DNA of 64,000 nucleotides from JAJZXY01 sp046706185 (lineage in GTDB: Archaea; Thermoplasmatota; Thermoplasmata; Sysuiplasmatales; Sysuiplasmataceae): the NCBI GenBank assembly GCA_046706185.1, contig JBJKPR010000011.1, positions 1-64,000 of the forward strand, read 5' to 3'. Position 1 is the stretch's first letter. Every line of letters begins with the position of its first letter. The translations under genes and the position numbers were made by a program. Under the pieces are notes generated by a model, which saw only the letters and a program-made list of their open reading frames with translations, did not search any database and was not told the DNA's origin. This document shows, one piece after another, positions 38,542-47,504 of the stretch.

Positions 38542-39567
38542 ATGACGCTTCTTTCCATAGAGATTCCAACATACAACGAGGCAGAAAACCTGCCGCTTGT
38601 TGTTGAGAGGATAGAAGCGCTTGGGATGGAAGTAGAGATAATAGTTGTTGATGACAACAGCCCCGACGGAACAGGGCAGGTAGCAGCAGACCTTGCCGAA
38701 AGATATGGAAATATCAAGGTGCTGAGAAGACAGGGAAAGATGGGAATCACAAGCGCAATAAAGGATGGGCTGTATGCAGCCAGCGGGAAGTATGTTGCTG
38801 TCATAGACTGTGACCTTCAGCATCCTCCAGAGTTCCTGCCTGAGATGATGCAGGAGGCTGAGAAGGGGACGGATGTTGTGATCGCATCCAGATACGTTCC
38901 TGGCGGCAGTTCGAGTTTCAGCGCTCCGAGAAGGGTCGTTTCCAGGACGGCCACAGCTATTGCACATCTCCTCCTGAGGCAGACGAGGACGATCGCCGAC
39001 CCGCTATCCGGCTATTTCATCTTCAGGAGGGGAATAATTAACCCGGATGACATAGTGTCAAACAGCTACAAGGTGCTGCTAGAGATACTTGTCAGGGGAA
39101 ATGCAGTGACGCTTGCTGAGCTCCCGTATGCATTCGGCGAAAGGGTCAACGGAACAAGCAAATTCGGCCTGAGGGAAACGCTCAGGTATCTGAACCTCGT
39201 GCTTCTGCTCTCCGACTACAGAGTCCTGAAGCTCTTGATGATCGGACTTGCAGGTGTGGCAATAAACGAAGGTGTGCTTTTCCTGCTCGCCCCTCACACA
39301 GAGCTGCTTGCCGCCTCTGCTCTTGCAGTGGAAGCATCGATCGTTGCAAGCTTCATACTGAACAATTTCTGGAAGTCCGGCAGAGGAAGGAGGTCGGGCA
39401 TTTTAAGGAAGCTGGCGGAGTACAATACATTTGCAATATTCGGGGCGCTCACAAACATGGCGGTACTTGGCCTTCTCGTCTTTGTTCATTTTGAATATCT
39501 CGCTGCCAACTTCATCGGCATTATGCTCGGTTTCGCTGCAAACAGTACTACAAACAGGGAACATTAG
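38542..39567 (+). CDS. Dolichol-phosphate mannosyltransferase-like GT2 with GtrA membrane domain
   Basis: A 341-aa two-domain protein. Residues 1-225 are a GT2 domain like archaeal DPM1: IEIPTYNEAENLP, VVDDNSPDGTGQVA and the metal-binding DCDLQHPPEFLPEM, then ASRYVPGG and DPLSGYFIF. Residues 230-341 hold four membrane helices of the GtrA type (MIGLAGVAINEGVLFLL, FGALTNMAVLGLLVF). It transfers mannose or glucose from a nucleotide sugar to polyprenyl phosphate for surface glycosylation. The tnpB element is inserted directly upstream of its promoter. Confidence 0.9.
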   Translation: MTLLSIEIPTYNEAENLPLVVERIEALGMEVEIIVVDDNSPDGTGQVAADLAERYGNIKVLRRQGKMGITSAIKDGLYAASGKYVAVIDCDLQHPPEFLPEMMQEAEKGTDVVIASRYVPGGSSSFSAPRRVVSRTATAIAHLLLRQTRTIADPLSGYFIFRRGIINPDDIVSNSYKVLLEILVRGNAVTLAELPYAFGERVNGTSKFGLRETLRYLNLVLLLSDYRVLKLLMIGLAGVAINEGVLFLLAPHTELLAASALAVEASIVASFILNNFWKSGRGRRSGILRKLAEYNTFAIFGALTNMAVLGLLVFVHFEYLAANFIGIMLGFAANSTTNREH

Positions 39568-39729
39568 CAGCGCCAATCTGCCTCCTCTCCGGTACAGCAA
39601 GAAAGACCACGAGATGATGCGAATGCGGCCTTCAGCCAATATTGCATGGCTATCGCCGGACTGGGTTTCATTCACTGAGAAATAATATAAGACCGGGCGG
39701 AGGTAGCTTCTTCTGCTCGTGAATTATAC

Positions 39730-41589
39730 ATGAAATTCCCTGGAAAATCCTTTGACAGGCGTGTCAGGGCTGTTGCAGTAGCAGCAGTGCTCATAGCTGT
39801 CGCCTTCTCGGGAGTTGTTCTAGTGAGCCAGCTGGCAGGGGCTCCTTCAATCAGGCTTACCCCTCAGGTGTCTCTCTGCGGTAATCCAGTGTCCATTGCC
39901 ATCATACCGCCCGGAGCGATTGTCAAGGGCAGTTTCTTCCAGCTCAGGACAATCACCTTTGCGCCGGCTGCTGATCCATCGAGTCAGGTGACAGTGGGGA
40001 ACCTCACGTCTCTCGGAGGTAAGCAGACGTTCTGGTCACCTGGCAGATATGTTGTCAGCGCATCGTACGTGAACGGCGGTTCCGCTGGGATTGTATCAAG
40101 CACACTGACCGTCCTGCCAGTCAACTTCACGCTGCCTGCCCTCAGGTACGGGTCTGGTGCAAGCTACGCTGCATACAATGCCTCCATGACAATCTCCGAC
40201 CCGTACGGCCTTTACACGGTGCCGCTGGGGGGTGCATCTGGCGCTGAGCTTTCGGTGATATCGGTGTATCTTCAGTTCTCAGCGTCACTGAACACAACCG
40301 TGAGCAACAGTGAATTCCAGACAGTGGACGGTTTTTCAGCGGCACGTGATGTATATGCAGTGAACAGCACTCTTCATTTGACTGGTACCGGCTATGCTTA
40401 TGTGCTTGCAGGAGGCGTGGGCCTGAACCTGAGTGCAGCTGTGGACATAAGCGCCCGTTCCGACTTATTCAACTCGCTCGCAGGAAACAGCACCGTTGGC
40501 CAGACAGACTCCCTCGCCGGTGGACTGACGCTGAGCTATCTTGGCACAAGACTGAACATAAGCTCGGGGAACGGTTCGAGCCTGGACTCGTTTGCGCCTT
40601 CCTCCCCCGCCGCACCAGTGAGCCTGATTCTCCAGTCACTTGCGCCGAACGGGACATTCCACATGCCGAAATTGCAGGCACAGAGTTATGCCTCTGTTGT
40701 CCCGCCGAGGCTCGACATGAACCTGACAGGCAGTCATGGCGGATATGGTTGGAAGGCGGGCAGCTACGTTCCTTCGCTTGGCACTTCGACGCTTGACATA
40801 GTATTCGGGCAGGGGGCAAATGCCTCCTACACAATCACTCTGCAGTCGAACAGTTCATTTCCTGCCTCATATGAAATCGATGCAGACTCAGCTGCAAACG
40901 GTGTGTACACGCAGATGCATGCTCTTTTCAACAGCACCGGTAAAGCCCCTGGAACCTCTCTTGTGAAGGCAGATGAGCCCTCCTGGACTCCGGCTGGTCC
41001 GAGGGGAAACTACACAGACTGGCAGTCTGGACCTCTTCCTCCGATCAATGACAGTTCGCTTCTCACTTTTCCGATAAGGTCAGCATTCAATTATGCGCTC
41101 AACAGCACTTCGCTTAAGGCATATCTTGGCTCAAACACGAATGCGTTTGTGACCTCCGCAACATACAATTTCTCCGCACCCTCGTGGTCCATCAGCTTCG
41201 CTTCGCCCAGCGGAGAGATGTTCGCGCTCAATGTGAGCGACATCGGAGGCAAAATGAACGCTTCTGCCTACGCATACATCGGCAGCCCGCCAGGGAGCAG
41301 TCCGTACGGAAAGGAGCTTCTGATGCTGCATTCTGCATACCTGATAGCCATGAACAGCAGTTACGCAAGTTATCTCGAAGGGCAGTCCGGGAACCTGTCG
41401 CTTTCATCTTTGAGCTTCACATTCGGCGCTGCATATATTCCGCAGTTTTCCCCCCTTCTTCCTCCTCCGCTGCAGCACGCACAATTTGCCATCACGCTCA
41501 GGTCTTCATCGGGGGCGCTGCTCTGCATCGATGCTGGAAACGGTCAGCTAATGTACTTCGGTAACGGACTGTTTTCTTCGCTGCTCTGA
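39730..41589 (+). CDS. Large exported protein of unknown function
   Basis: A 619-aa protein with a basic N-terminus and one hydrophobic signal/anchor helix (about 12-35, AVAVAAVLIAVAFSGVVLVS). The rest is Ser/Thr/Asn/Gly-rich beta-type sequence with many N-glycosylation sequons (NTT, NST, NGT, NAS, NFS and others), as in archaeal surface proteins. Only three Cys are present and no enzyme motif is seen. A C-terminal membrane anchor is not evident. AATATAAG at 39683-39691 may be the TATA box. Not assigned to a family. Confidence 0.72.
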   Translation: MKFPGKSFDRRVRAVAVAAVLIAVAFSGVVLVSQLAGAPSIRLTPQVSLCGNPVSIAIIPPGAIVKGSFFQLRTITFAPAADPSSQVTVGNLTSLGGKQTFWSPGRYVVSASYVNGGSAGIVSSTLTVLPVNFTLPALRYGSGASYAAYNASMTISDPYGLYTVPLGGASGAELSVISVYLQFSASLNTTVSNSEFQTVDGFSAARDVYAVNSTLHLTGTGYAYVLAGGVGLNLSAAVDISARSDLFNSLAGNSTVGQTDSLAGGLTLSYLGTRLNISSGNGSSLDSFAPSSPAAPVSLILQSLAPNGTFHMPKLQAQSYASVVPPRLDMNLTGSHGGYGWKAGSYVPSLGTSTLDIVFGQGANASYTITLQSNSSFPASYEIDADSAANGVYTQMHALFNSTGKAPGTSLVKADEPSWTPAGPRGNYTDWQSGPLPPINDSSLLTFPIRSAFNYALNSTSLKAYLGSNTNAFVTSATYNFSAPSWSISFASPSGEMFALNVSDIGGKMNASAYAYIGSPPGSSPYGKELLMLHSAYLIAMNSSYASYLEGQSGNLSLSSLSFTFGAAYIPQFSPLLPPPLQHAQFAITLRSSSGALLCIDAGNGQLMYFGNGLFSSLL

Positions 41590-41595
41590 GCCGTT

Positions 41596-42948
41596 TTAGT
41601 CCAGCTTCCTGCGCAGCACACGGAGCAGATCCTGCGCCCTGGCCCTTCCCCCAAGTCTTTTCATGCACTGCCCTACAAAGTAGTTCAGGACATCCTTGCC
41701 CCCGTTCCTGTACCTTTCTGCGATGTCGCTGTTTGCCGCTATTACCTCGTCCGCGACCTTCTCAATCAGCGCTTCGTCTGCAAACTTGCCCTGCGTATTG
41801 CTCAGCTCCGCAGAAACATCCTTTCCGTCGAAGACACGCCTGAGCAGAGAAGCGGAACTCTGGTTGCTGAGCCTCCCCGAGGCACGGGCAGCAGCGATCG
41901 ATACAAGCTGACTCAACCTTCCCGGTTCCACCACGAAGGAGGGAGGCAGTTTCCTGAAGTTGAGTTCTCCCCTGATATCCCTAGCAACAAACTGGGATGA
42001 AAACCTGCCGTCTGACCTTGATGCCACTTCGTCATAGACACGGATGAGGTCCCTGCTTGCGACGATCGTCCTGGCATCCTCCTCTCTGGCCCCGGAGCTG
42101 CACATTGAACCAAGAATTGTGAACGGACTGGCCATGTCCGGAACATGGACGGACTCTATGCTGACGGGGAGCACGTCAGGGTCGTGCATGTACCTGTAGT
42201 CCTCAGCCGTTTCCTTGTATCGCATGGGAAAGGTCTTCATCTTCAGCTCGTCAAAGTGCCTCGTCTCCTGCTCCACACTTTCACCTCGGCCGATCATAGC
42301 GATCTGCCTTTCGTATTCGAACTCAAGCGCCCTGACGACTCCGCTGATCGAGTTGATGTTCTTGACCTCGACACGTTCCCCTCCCTCCACCGAGATGTTT
42401 GTATCGACCTTGAACGGTGTTTCCTCCCTCACGATACCAAGGTACTCGAGTAGCAGGAGAAGGTCGACCAGGAGGTGCCGGGCATCCTGCCCGCCTCTGA
42501 GAACCGGCTCAGTCACGAGCTCCAGCAGCGGTACGCCAGACCGGTTCAGGTCGACAGTGCCCTTCGCCATGTCGTACTGCCCCGGATCCTCCTCCCAGTG
42601 CATCTCCCTCAGAGCGAAGCCGTGAAGGCTGCCGCCTGTAGACAGCGGTTCAGCGGTTCTCTGGTAGTTGCTTGGCAGATCAGGGTAGAAATAATGCTTC
42701 CTCATGGTAGCAACCGGTTCCTCGGAGATCTTCATCGAGAGGGTACGTGCAATTAGTATGCCTGCCTCGATGCATGCAGCGTTGGGCTGCATCGGTTTTG
42801 AGCCGGGCTGGCCGGTGCATATCGGGCATATGTTCGTATTGGGTTCGGCGTTCAGGAAATCGGCGCTGCAATCGCAGAACATCTTGCGCTCCGTTCTTGG
42901 ATAGATGTGTATCTCAAGGCCGACCTTCTGTTCGCCTACCAGCTCCAT
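41596..42948 (-). CDS. gatB: Aspartyl/glutamyl-tRNA amidotransferase subunit B
   Basis: A 450-aa GatB. N-terminal EQKVGLEIHIYPRTERKMFC matches the signature of the kinase-like cradle that phosphorylates the tRNA-bound Asp or Glu, with Mg/zinc Cys (CDCSA, CPIC). LPSNYQ, RSGVPLLELVTEP and VEVKNINSI are further GatB signatures; the C-terminus is the YqeY-like tRNA-binding tail (GKDVLNYFVGQCMKRLGGRA). Last gene of the Lrp-gatC-gatA-gatB operon; its start overlaps the gatA end by 13 bases. Confidence 0.95.
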   Translation of the reverse strand: MELVGEQKVGLEIHIYPRTERKMFCDCSADFLNAEPNTNICPICTGQPGSKPMQPNAACIEAGILIARTLSMKISEEPVATMRKHYFYPDLPSNYQRTAEPLSTGGSLHGFALREMHWEEDPGQYDMAKGTVDLNRSGVPLLELVTEPVLRGGQDARHLLVDLLLLLEYLGIVREETPFKVDTNISVEGGERVEVKNINSISGVVRALEFEYERQIAMIGRGESVEQETRHFDELKMKTFPMRYKETAEDYRYMHDPDVLPVSIESVHVPDMASPFTILGSMCSSGAREEDARTIVASRDLIRVYDEVASRSDGRFSSQFVARDIRGELNFRKLPPSFVVEPGRLSQLVSIAAARASGRLSNQSSASLLRRVFDGKDVSAELSNTQGKFADEALIEKVADEVIAANSDIAERYRNGGKDVLNYFVGQCMKRLGGRARAQDLLRVLRRKLD

Positions 42949-44279
42949 CCCTTCCTGTTGAGGTAGTGCATTGCTGAAACGACTGATTCATCCCTGCCCC
43001 TTCCTGCAATCAGCTGAAGCCCCATTCCCTTCCCGATTGGCATGCTCCCGGCGGGAACACCAGCCAGGTTCGCTGGAACGGTGAGCACGTCAGATGCATA
43101 CATGCGGAGCGGATCGCTCACCCTCTCCCCGATCGGGTAAGGTTCCGACGGCATCGTGGGCATTAGAAGAAAATCGCTGGCGTCAAGGAGCCCGTGGAGC
43201 TCCCTGGAGACGAATTCGCGGGCTGCCAGAGCCCTCTCGTACCAGGCGCTCCTTCCCTCCGCTGAAGTCACATACGTTCCGATGAGAATCCTTCTCCTCA
43301 CTTCGGGACCCAGAGTTGACCTGGCGTTGAGCACTGCCTCCTCGACCGAGTAGCCTGCCCCCCTCGTTCCGAACTTCAGGCCGTCATACCTCTGCATCGC
43401 GGAGGAGAATTCAGAGTACATGATCAGGTAGTATGACGAGAGTGCCAGGTCGAGTGACTTCATCTCCACAGGTTCGACCTTCACACCCTCTTCCCTGAGA
43501 AATGATACACTCCTGTCAAACGCCCCCACCACACCGGCGGAGCAGTGTGAAAGTGCATTGGACGGGACTGCCACCGTTGCAGCAGTCGGGTCGAACGACT
43601 CGAGCAGCCTGACGCACTCCGTCTTCCTCATGCCGTCCGTGGTCTGATCCTTCGGGTCCCCGCCGGATATGCAATCCATAAGGTCTGCAAGAAGCCTCTC
43701 CTCCCCCCAGGGGACGATTGGAGCAGGTCCCTCAAGGCTCATGGAGAGGTCCGCGAGCCCGTATCTCGATACGCGGCCGTAGGTGGGCTTGAAACCGATC
43801 ACACCGCAGTAGGCAGCAGGACACCTCACAGATCCACCGGTGTCGGATCCGATGGCAAAGTCGGCAATGCCTTCGGATACGCAGGCCGCCGAGCCGGAGG
43901 AGCTGCCGCCCGGGACAAGACCTGGCAGAAGAGGATTGAGAGTGGGGCCATATGCCGAATTTTCGCCCGAGGAACCGCATGCGAACTCATCCATGTTGTT
44001 CTTGCCGAGAATCATTGCACCCTCACCCCTCAGCCTGTCCACGACAGTTGCATCATAGGGTGCTGTGTAGTTCTCAAGTATTCTGGAGGCGCACGTCATC
44101 CTAAGCCCCTTGACCGATATGTTGTCCTTTATGCCTGCGAGGAGCCCCTCCATCGGACCGGATGCATGCTCTGCAGGTGCCGCCGCGAGCGTTATGAATG
44201 AGTTGGACGTGCTTCTTCTCGCAGCGTTGAGCCCGTCAGCGAACCTGGAGCGCGGCCTGTTGCCCTCCGCTCTTGACAT
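42936..44279 (-). CDS. gatA: Aspartyl/glutamyl-tRNA amidotransferase subunit A
   Basis: A 447-aa amidase. The Ser-cisSer-Lys catalytic triad is visible: Lys in AGIKDNISVKG, the Gly/Ser-rich PGGSSSGSAACVSEG, and the nucleophile Ser in GSDTGGSVRCPAA. It releases ammonia from glutamine and passes it to GatB. ATG 44279 directly follows the gatC stop. In archaea GatDE makes Gln-tRNA, so this GatCAB should mainly make Asn-tRNA. Confidence 0.95.
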   Translation of the reverse strand: MSRAEGNRPRSRFADGLNAARRSTSNSFITLAAAPAEHASGPMEGLLAGIKDNISVKGLRMTCASRILENYTAPYDATVVDRLRGEGAMILGKNNMDEFACGSSGENSAYGPTLNPLLPGLVPGGSSSGSAACVSEGIADFAIGSDTGGSVRCPAAYCGVIGFKPTYGRVSRYGLADLSMSLEGPAPIVPWGEERLLADLMDCISGGDPKDQTTDGMRKTECVRLLESFDPTAATVAVPSNALSHCSAGVVGAFDRSVSFLREEGVKVEPVEMKSLDLALSSYYLIMYSEFSSAMQRYDGLKFGTRGAGYSVEEAVLNARSTLGPEVRRRILIGTYVTSAEGRSAWYERALAAREFVSRELHGLLDASDFLLMPTMPSEPYPIGERVSDPLRMYASDVLTVPANLAGVPAGSMPIGKGMGLQLIAGRGRDESVVSAMHYLNRKGWSW

Positions 44280-44570
44280 TCATTCGCTCCTTGGCACGAT
44301 CAGCATTTCGTTTTCCTTCCGTGGGAATGACAGAACTATGCCATCGGAAACGGTACTCTCTGCGGCAGTCGAGCCGTCCTTCCTTCCGCCTGTTGCAAGA
44401 TGCCCCGCAGATGGTTCTTTTCCTTTGAACTCTGTCACTGCCCTGAAGAAGACAAGTATAGAGTTCACTTCCTCGAAAGCTCTCTTCTCCTCCTCTTGTG
44501 AGAGGGGGAGCATCGACAGCTTCCCCAGATGCCTTATCTCATCCATGTCAAGCTTCTTCAAATCAATCAT
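44280..44570 (-). CDS. gatC: Aspartyl/glutamyl-tRNA amidotransferase subunit C
   Basis: A 96-aa GatC: MDEIRHLGKLSMLPLSQEEEKRAFEEVNSILVFF is the family N-terminal helix pair; the C-terminal belt is longer and charged. It ties GatA to GatB. ATG 44570 overlaps the stop of the upstream Lrp-type gene as ATGA, which supports this start over 44597. Confidence 0.88.
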   Translation of the reverse strand: MIDLKKLDMDEIRHLGKLSMLPLSQEEEKRAFEEVNSILVFFRAVTEFKGKEPSAGHLATGGRKDGSTAAESTVSDGIVLSFPRKENEMLIVPRSE

Positions 44571-45001
44571 CCCTTCACAGTTGCGAAGATCGAGCACGTC
44601 TCTGTTCTGCTGACACCCTCGATGGAACGAAGGTGGTCAATCACTATGCTGCCGATCTCCTCTGTACTCGAGGCATGCACTTCAGCAATCATGTCCCACG
44701 CGCCAGATATCAGATGAAGCTCGGTGATGCCCTTGACCGAGGAGATACGCCTTGCGACCTCCCTCTGCGACGCAACGCCCGGCATAAAAGCAATCAGAAC
44801 AAAGGCCGCGTAACCCGAGCCAATCTTGCCTTCATCCAGCTCCAGTGTGTAGCGCCTTATGACACGCTCTTTTTCGAGCCTCTCCATTCTCTGCTTGACG
44901 GTGGCCCTGCCGATACCGAGCCGTTTCGCTATTGCGGAAACTGGCATTCTGGCATTATCCTTGAGCACATTGATAAGCTCGATATCCTTCCTGTCTATCA
45001 T
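44567..45001 (-). CDS. Lrp/AsnC-family regulator heading the gat operon
   Basis: A 144-aa regulator with HTH at residues 1-50 (DIELINVLKDNARMPVSAIA, then RLGIGRATVKQRM) and a RAM domain (FVLIAFMPGVASQREVARRI, HLISGAWDMIAEVHAS). ATG 45001 is chosen because longer upstream frame runs into the tRNA gene; a TATA box lies at 45031-45039. AsnC was first described as an asparagine-sensing regulator, so a place next to asparaginyl-tRNA synthesis genes suggests asparagine-dependent control, an inference. Confidence 0.87.
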   Translation of the reverse strand: MIDRKDIELINVLKDNARMPVSAIAKRLGIGRATVKQRMERLEKERVIRRYTLELDEGKIGSGYAAFVLIAFMPGVASQREVARRISSVKGITELHLISGAWDMIAEVHASSTEEIGSIVIDHLRSIEGVSRTETCSIFATVKG

Positions 45002-45030
45002 TTTACCGTACGGTGATAGTCCGAGTGTTG

Positions 45031-45039
45031 CTATAAAGC
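45031..45039 (-). promoter_or_regulatory. TATA box of the Lrp-gatCAB operon
   Basis: Minus-strand GCTTTATAG, about 33 bases before ATG 45001. Confidence 0.5.
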
Positions 45040-45115
45040 TAATTGGCTTCAACGGGGGGCAGATTACAGCAAAAAGATAACTACTACCAGTGTATTGACA
45101 GCAAACTGTTCCACT

Positions 45116-45187
45116 GGCTCCGTAGTCCAACGGGCAAGATATCTGGCTGTTAACCAGGTGATGACCGTTCGAATCGGTCCGGAGCCG
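45116..45187 (+). tRNA. tRNA-Asn (anticodon GTT)
   Basis: Acceptor stem GGCTCCG pairs with CGGAGCC (45180-45186), discriminator G45187. Anticodon arm TCTGG-CTGTTAA-CCAGG gives anticodon GTT. T arm GACCG-TTCGAAT-CGGTC is perfect. CCA is not encoded and no intron is present. It lies divergent from the Lrp-gatCAB operon, whose amidotransferase would convert Asp-tRNA(Asn) to Asn-tRNA(Asn). Confidence 0.95.
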
Positions 45188-45353
45188 CCTGTGTGGTTGA
45201 AAAATGCACTCATCACGAGAAAGCAGCTGGGCCAACTGAGGAGGACGAGAGAATATCGCAGATGAATATGCCATGCCGTCAATTCGCCTGGGCGCCCAGA
45301 TCCTCGGCTGTGGCTTCTTCCTCCGCGTTTACTTTCGGCGGTCCTCGAATGAT

Positions 45354-45371
45354 TAAACCATAGATGGTTTA
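45354..45371. promoter_or_regulatory. 18-bp perfect palindrome upstream of the TrmB gene
   Basis: TAAACCATAGATGGTTTA, about 30-45 bases upstream of the TATA box of the TrmB-like gene. Shares AAACC/GGTTT half-sites with a second palindrome at the start codon. Likely operator of that regulator. Confidence 0.6.
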
Positions 45372-45395
45372 TTTTTCTTGCCGATTAATTGAGTT

Positions 45396-45408
45396 GTATA
45401 AATATAAG
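45396..45408 (+). promoter_or_regulatory. TATA box of the TrmB gene
   Basis: TATAAATATAAG, between the two palindromes; centred about 33 bases before TTG 45435. Confidence 0.55.
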
Positions 45409-45424
45409 AATGGCATTTAGTAAA

Positions 45425-45437
45425 CAAACCAGGTTTG
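45425..45437. promoter_or_regulatory. 13-bp palindrome over the TrmB start
   Basis: CAAACC-A-GGTTTG, covering the presumed transcript start and the TTG codon. Binding here would block transcription, fitting autorepression. Confidence 0.5.
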
Positions 45438-46322
45438 CATTACTTTCCCTGGTCTCAGGTCGTGCGGCGAGTGGAGGCCACTTCAAAAGAGACAGCCGAT
45501 GTGTTCAAGAGGCTCGGTTTGACGAAGTATGAGATATCAATCCTGCTTGCCCTCATAGCCAACGAAGGGTCTCCCATGGATTACAGGGACCTGCTTGCAG
45601 ATACAGACGTTCCCTACGGTCGTGTACATTCAGTGCTTCTGCGACTTGAGGAAAAGGGTCTGGTGACCGGCATTGGCGGCAGGCCAAAACGGTACGCCGC
45701 AAAGCCGATCGGTGCGATGATAGAGGATTACATAACAACGCCTGTACTCGAAAGCCTGATTGCTGCCCAGAATTCCCCGGACAACCAGTTCAGGGACGTC
45801 TGGATAAAGCAGGTCTCCTCCCATGTTCCTGTGATACGCGTCGATGAGGTAAACGGTGGTGCCGAACTCGAGTTCATCACAGGCGTGGATAACCTGAGAA
45901 GGAGGGAGTACGACGAGGCGCAGAAAGCGCGCAACTCACTGCACCTGTGCCTTCCGGCCTCGGCTTTCCTTGACAGGAGAAGGTCTGTGCCCCTCAGAAT
46001 TGGCGATGATGTCAGGACAGAGATAATAACATCCCTGAGCCCGAAGCAGTTCCTCCATCGAATGCCGTCCGATGAGAGAGCGAGGTGGCAGCAGACAGTA
46101 ACAGGCAATGGTGACCTGATGCGGACAGCGTACTACAGTCATCCGAAGGTGAATGAGAGGATGCTTATCGTCGATGGCAGATTTGCATCGATCGGCACTT
46201 CACTCATACCTGTCACTGCCCACATATATTCAAAGAGCATGTGCAAGGCGCTTCTCGAAAGGTTTGAGGCGCTGAAGCAGGGTGCAAAGAAAATTTACCT
46301 CGGTGCAGCAAGTTACTCCTGA
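45435..46322 (+). CDS. TrmB-family transcriptional regulator
   Basis: A 295-aa protein. The winged HTH lies near 22-95 (LGLTKYEISILLALIANEGSPMDYRDLLADTDVPYGRVHS, then VLLRLEEKGLVTG). The C-terminal region (about 130-290) resembles the PLD-like/TrmB effector domain, with a final SHPKVNERMLIVDGRFASIGTS that recalls the HKD-type segment of TrmB-associated PLDc domains. TTG 45435 is used because no ATG is in the right place; GTG 45462 or 45471 are alternatives. Effector unknown; TrmB proteins often sense sugars. Confidence 0.82.
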   Translation: MHYFPWSQVVRRVEATSKETADVFKRLGLTKYEISILLALIANEGSPMDYRDLLADTDVPYGRVHSVLLRLEEKGLVTGIGGRPKRYAAKPIGAMIEDYITTPVLESLIAAQNSPDNQFRDVWIKQVSSHVPVIRVDEVNGGAELEFITGVDNLRRREYDEAQKARNSLHLCLPASAFLDRRRSVPLRIGDDVRTEIITSLSPKQFLHRMPSDERARWQQTVTGNGDLMRTAYYSHPKVNERMLIVDGRFASIGTSLIPVTAHIYSKSMCKALLERFEALKQGAKKIYLGAASYS

Positions 46323-46613
46323 GACAGCTTCCTGCCCTCGCCATTCACCGGTCCGCTGCAGGGATGAAGGAAAGGAGAATAGTGCTGCCACCGCATGCAC
46401 AGCAGGCATCCGTCAGGGAGAGACAGCCGACTTCGATTGATGTCACTTTCCTACGACTTTCAGACAGGGCTATTGAAGATGCCTGATAAGGAAAACATGA
46501 GCCCTGTGCATTACGTTGCGTTACAATCACGGAGCATATAAACAGTGTGCCTCACATGTTGAGCTTTCGATATTTCTAGAACAGAGTTAATCCCTTCACA
46601 AAGGTGAGCGAAA
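46323..46613. other. Intergenic region before the DUF981 gene
   Basis: About 290 bases. It holds a TATA-like CATATAAAC near 46536-46545 and a purine-rich GGTGAGCGAAA just before ATG 46614. A minus-strand frame of 61 residues here is not convincing. Confidence 0.4.
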
Positions 46614-47345
46614 ATGGCATTCGTAGACGACTTGGGCCTGCAGCTTATCCTGATCGGCCTCGTTGCTCTGACGATATTCTATGTCGGAGCGAGGACCTAC
46701 ATCAGGTACAGGTCAGGTGGAACAGACAAGGCAACGAATGAGTTGAAATCAAGTGCACCTATGATCGGCATATTCGGTTTCGTGGTGCTTCTGCTCGGTT
46801 TGTTTGGAGAATTTGCATGGCCTCTTTTCACTGGCACTGCCGGTGTGAAGTACAACATTCTCTTCTACGACCCGACTGTTCTCTTCGGAATCATACTCAT
46901 AGGTTTTGCGTTCTCACTTGCTTTCAACCTGAAGACGCAGTATGTCGGACTGTTTGCATTGGCAGCCGGCCTCGTAACCATATTCTATGGTGTCAACGGT
47001 TACAACCTGGGCATGACAAATGAACCAATCGGACTCCTTGGCCTCTATGTGGCGTTCGGCGGCGCAGGGCTATTCACATATCCGATGACACTTCTGATAG
47101 ACAAGGTTGTTGCAGCGAAGTCGATTCCATCGGGAACAACCGAGAAGAAGGAAATAGGCATACCGGCCGGCACAGTGATGGTTGCGGCACACGCGCAGAA
47201 GGTAGTTGGCCAGGCGAAGTTCAGGCTTGGAATGACATCGAATGTCACTTTCCTGCTGTTCCTTCTGTTCATGATTGGCGCAGCGGCTATCGCATTCTAT
47301 ATCGGTCTCGAGGCAATACCGAGGCACCTGGCAAGCGCACCCTGA
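46614..47345 (+). CDS. DUF981 polytopic membrane protein
   Basis: A 243-aa protein with about seven hydrophobic helices (for example 10-27, 50-68, 85-107, 110-127, 138-160 and 215-233). FGEFAWPLFTGTAGVKYNILFYDPTVLFG is a recognisable part of the DUF981 family of archaea and actinobacteria. Function unknown. A GGTGAG element seven bases ahead of ATG 46614 may be a ribosome binding site, since the TATA box implies a leader of about 45 bases. Confidence 0.8.
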   Translation: MAFVDDLGLQLILIGLVALTIFYVGARTYIRYRSGGTDKATNELKSSAPMIGIFGFVVLLLGLFGEFAWPLFTGTAGVKYNILFYDPTVLFGIILIGFAFSLAFNLKTQYVGLFALAAGLVTIFYGVNGYNLGMTNEPIGLLGLYVAFGGAGLFTYPMTLLIDKVVAAKSIPSGTTEKKEIGIPAGTVMVAAHAQKVVGQAKFRLGMTSNVTFLLFLLFMIGAAAIAFYIGLEAIPRHLASAP

Positions 47346-47504
47346 TCAGTTCTGGAAAGGGTCCAAACCTCTTCCCCAAATCACTTAACCTCCACTTTTC
47401 TGCAGCTTCAGGGGACTGCCTCACTTTCAAATGCTCTCCCACGTCTGGCAGTGCAGAGGTGCTCATGACAGCTGACTTTGGTATGCACTGTGTGGGCCGA
47501 AGGT

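Noticed and set aside
45002..45274. Longer start for the Lrp gene of the gat operon
   Set aside because: The extension runs through the antisense of the tRNA-Asn gene and the operon promoter.
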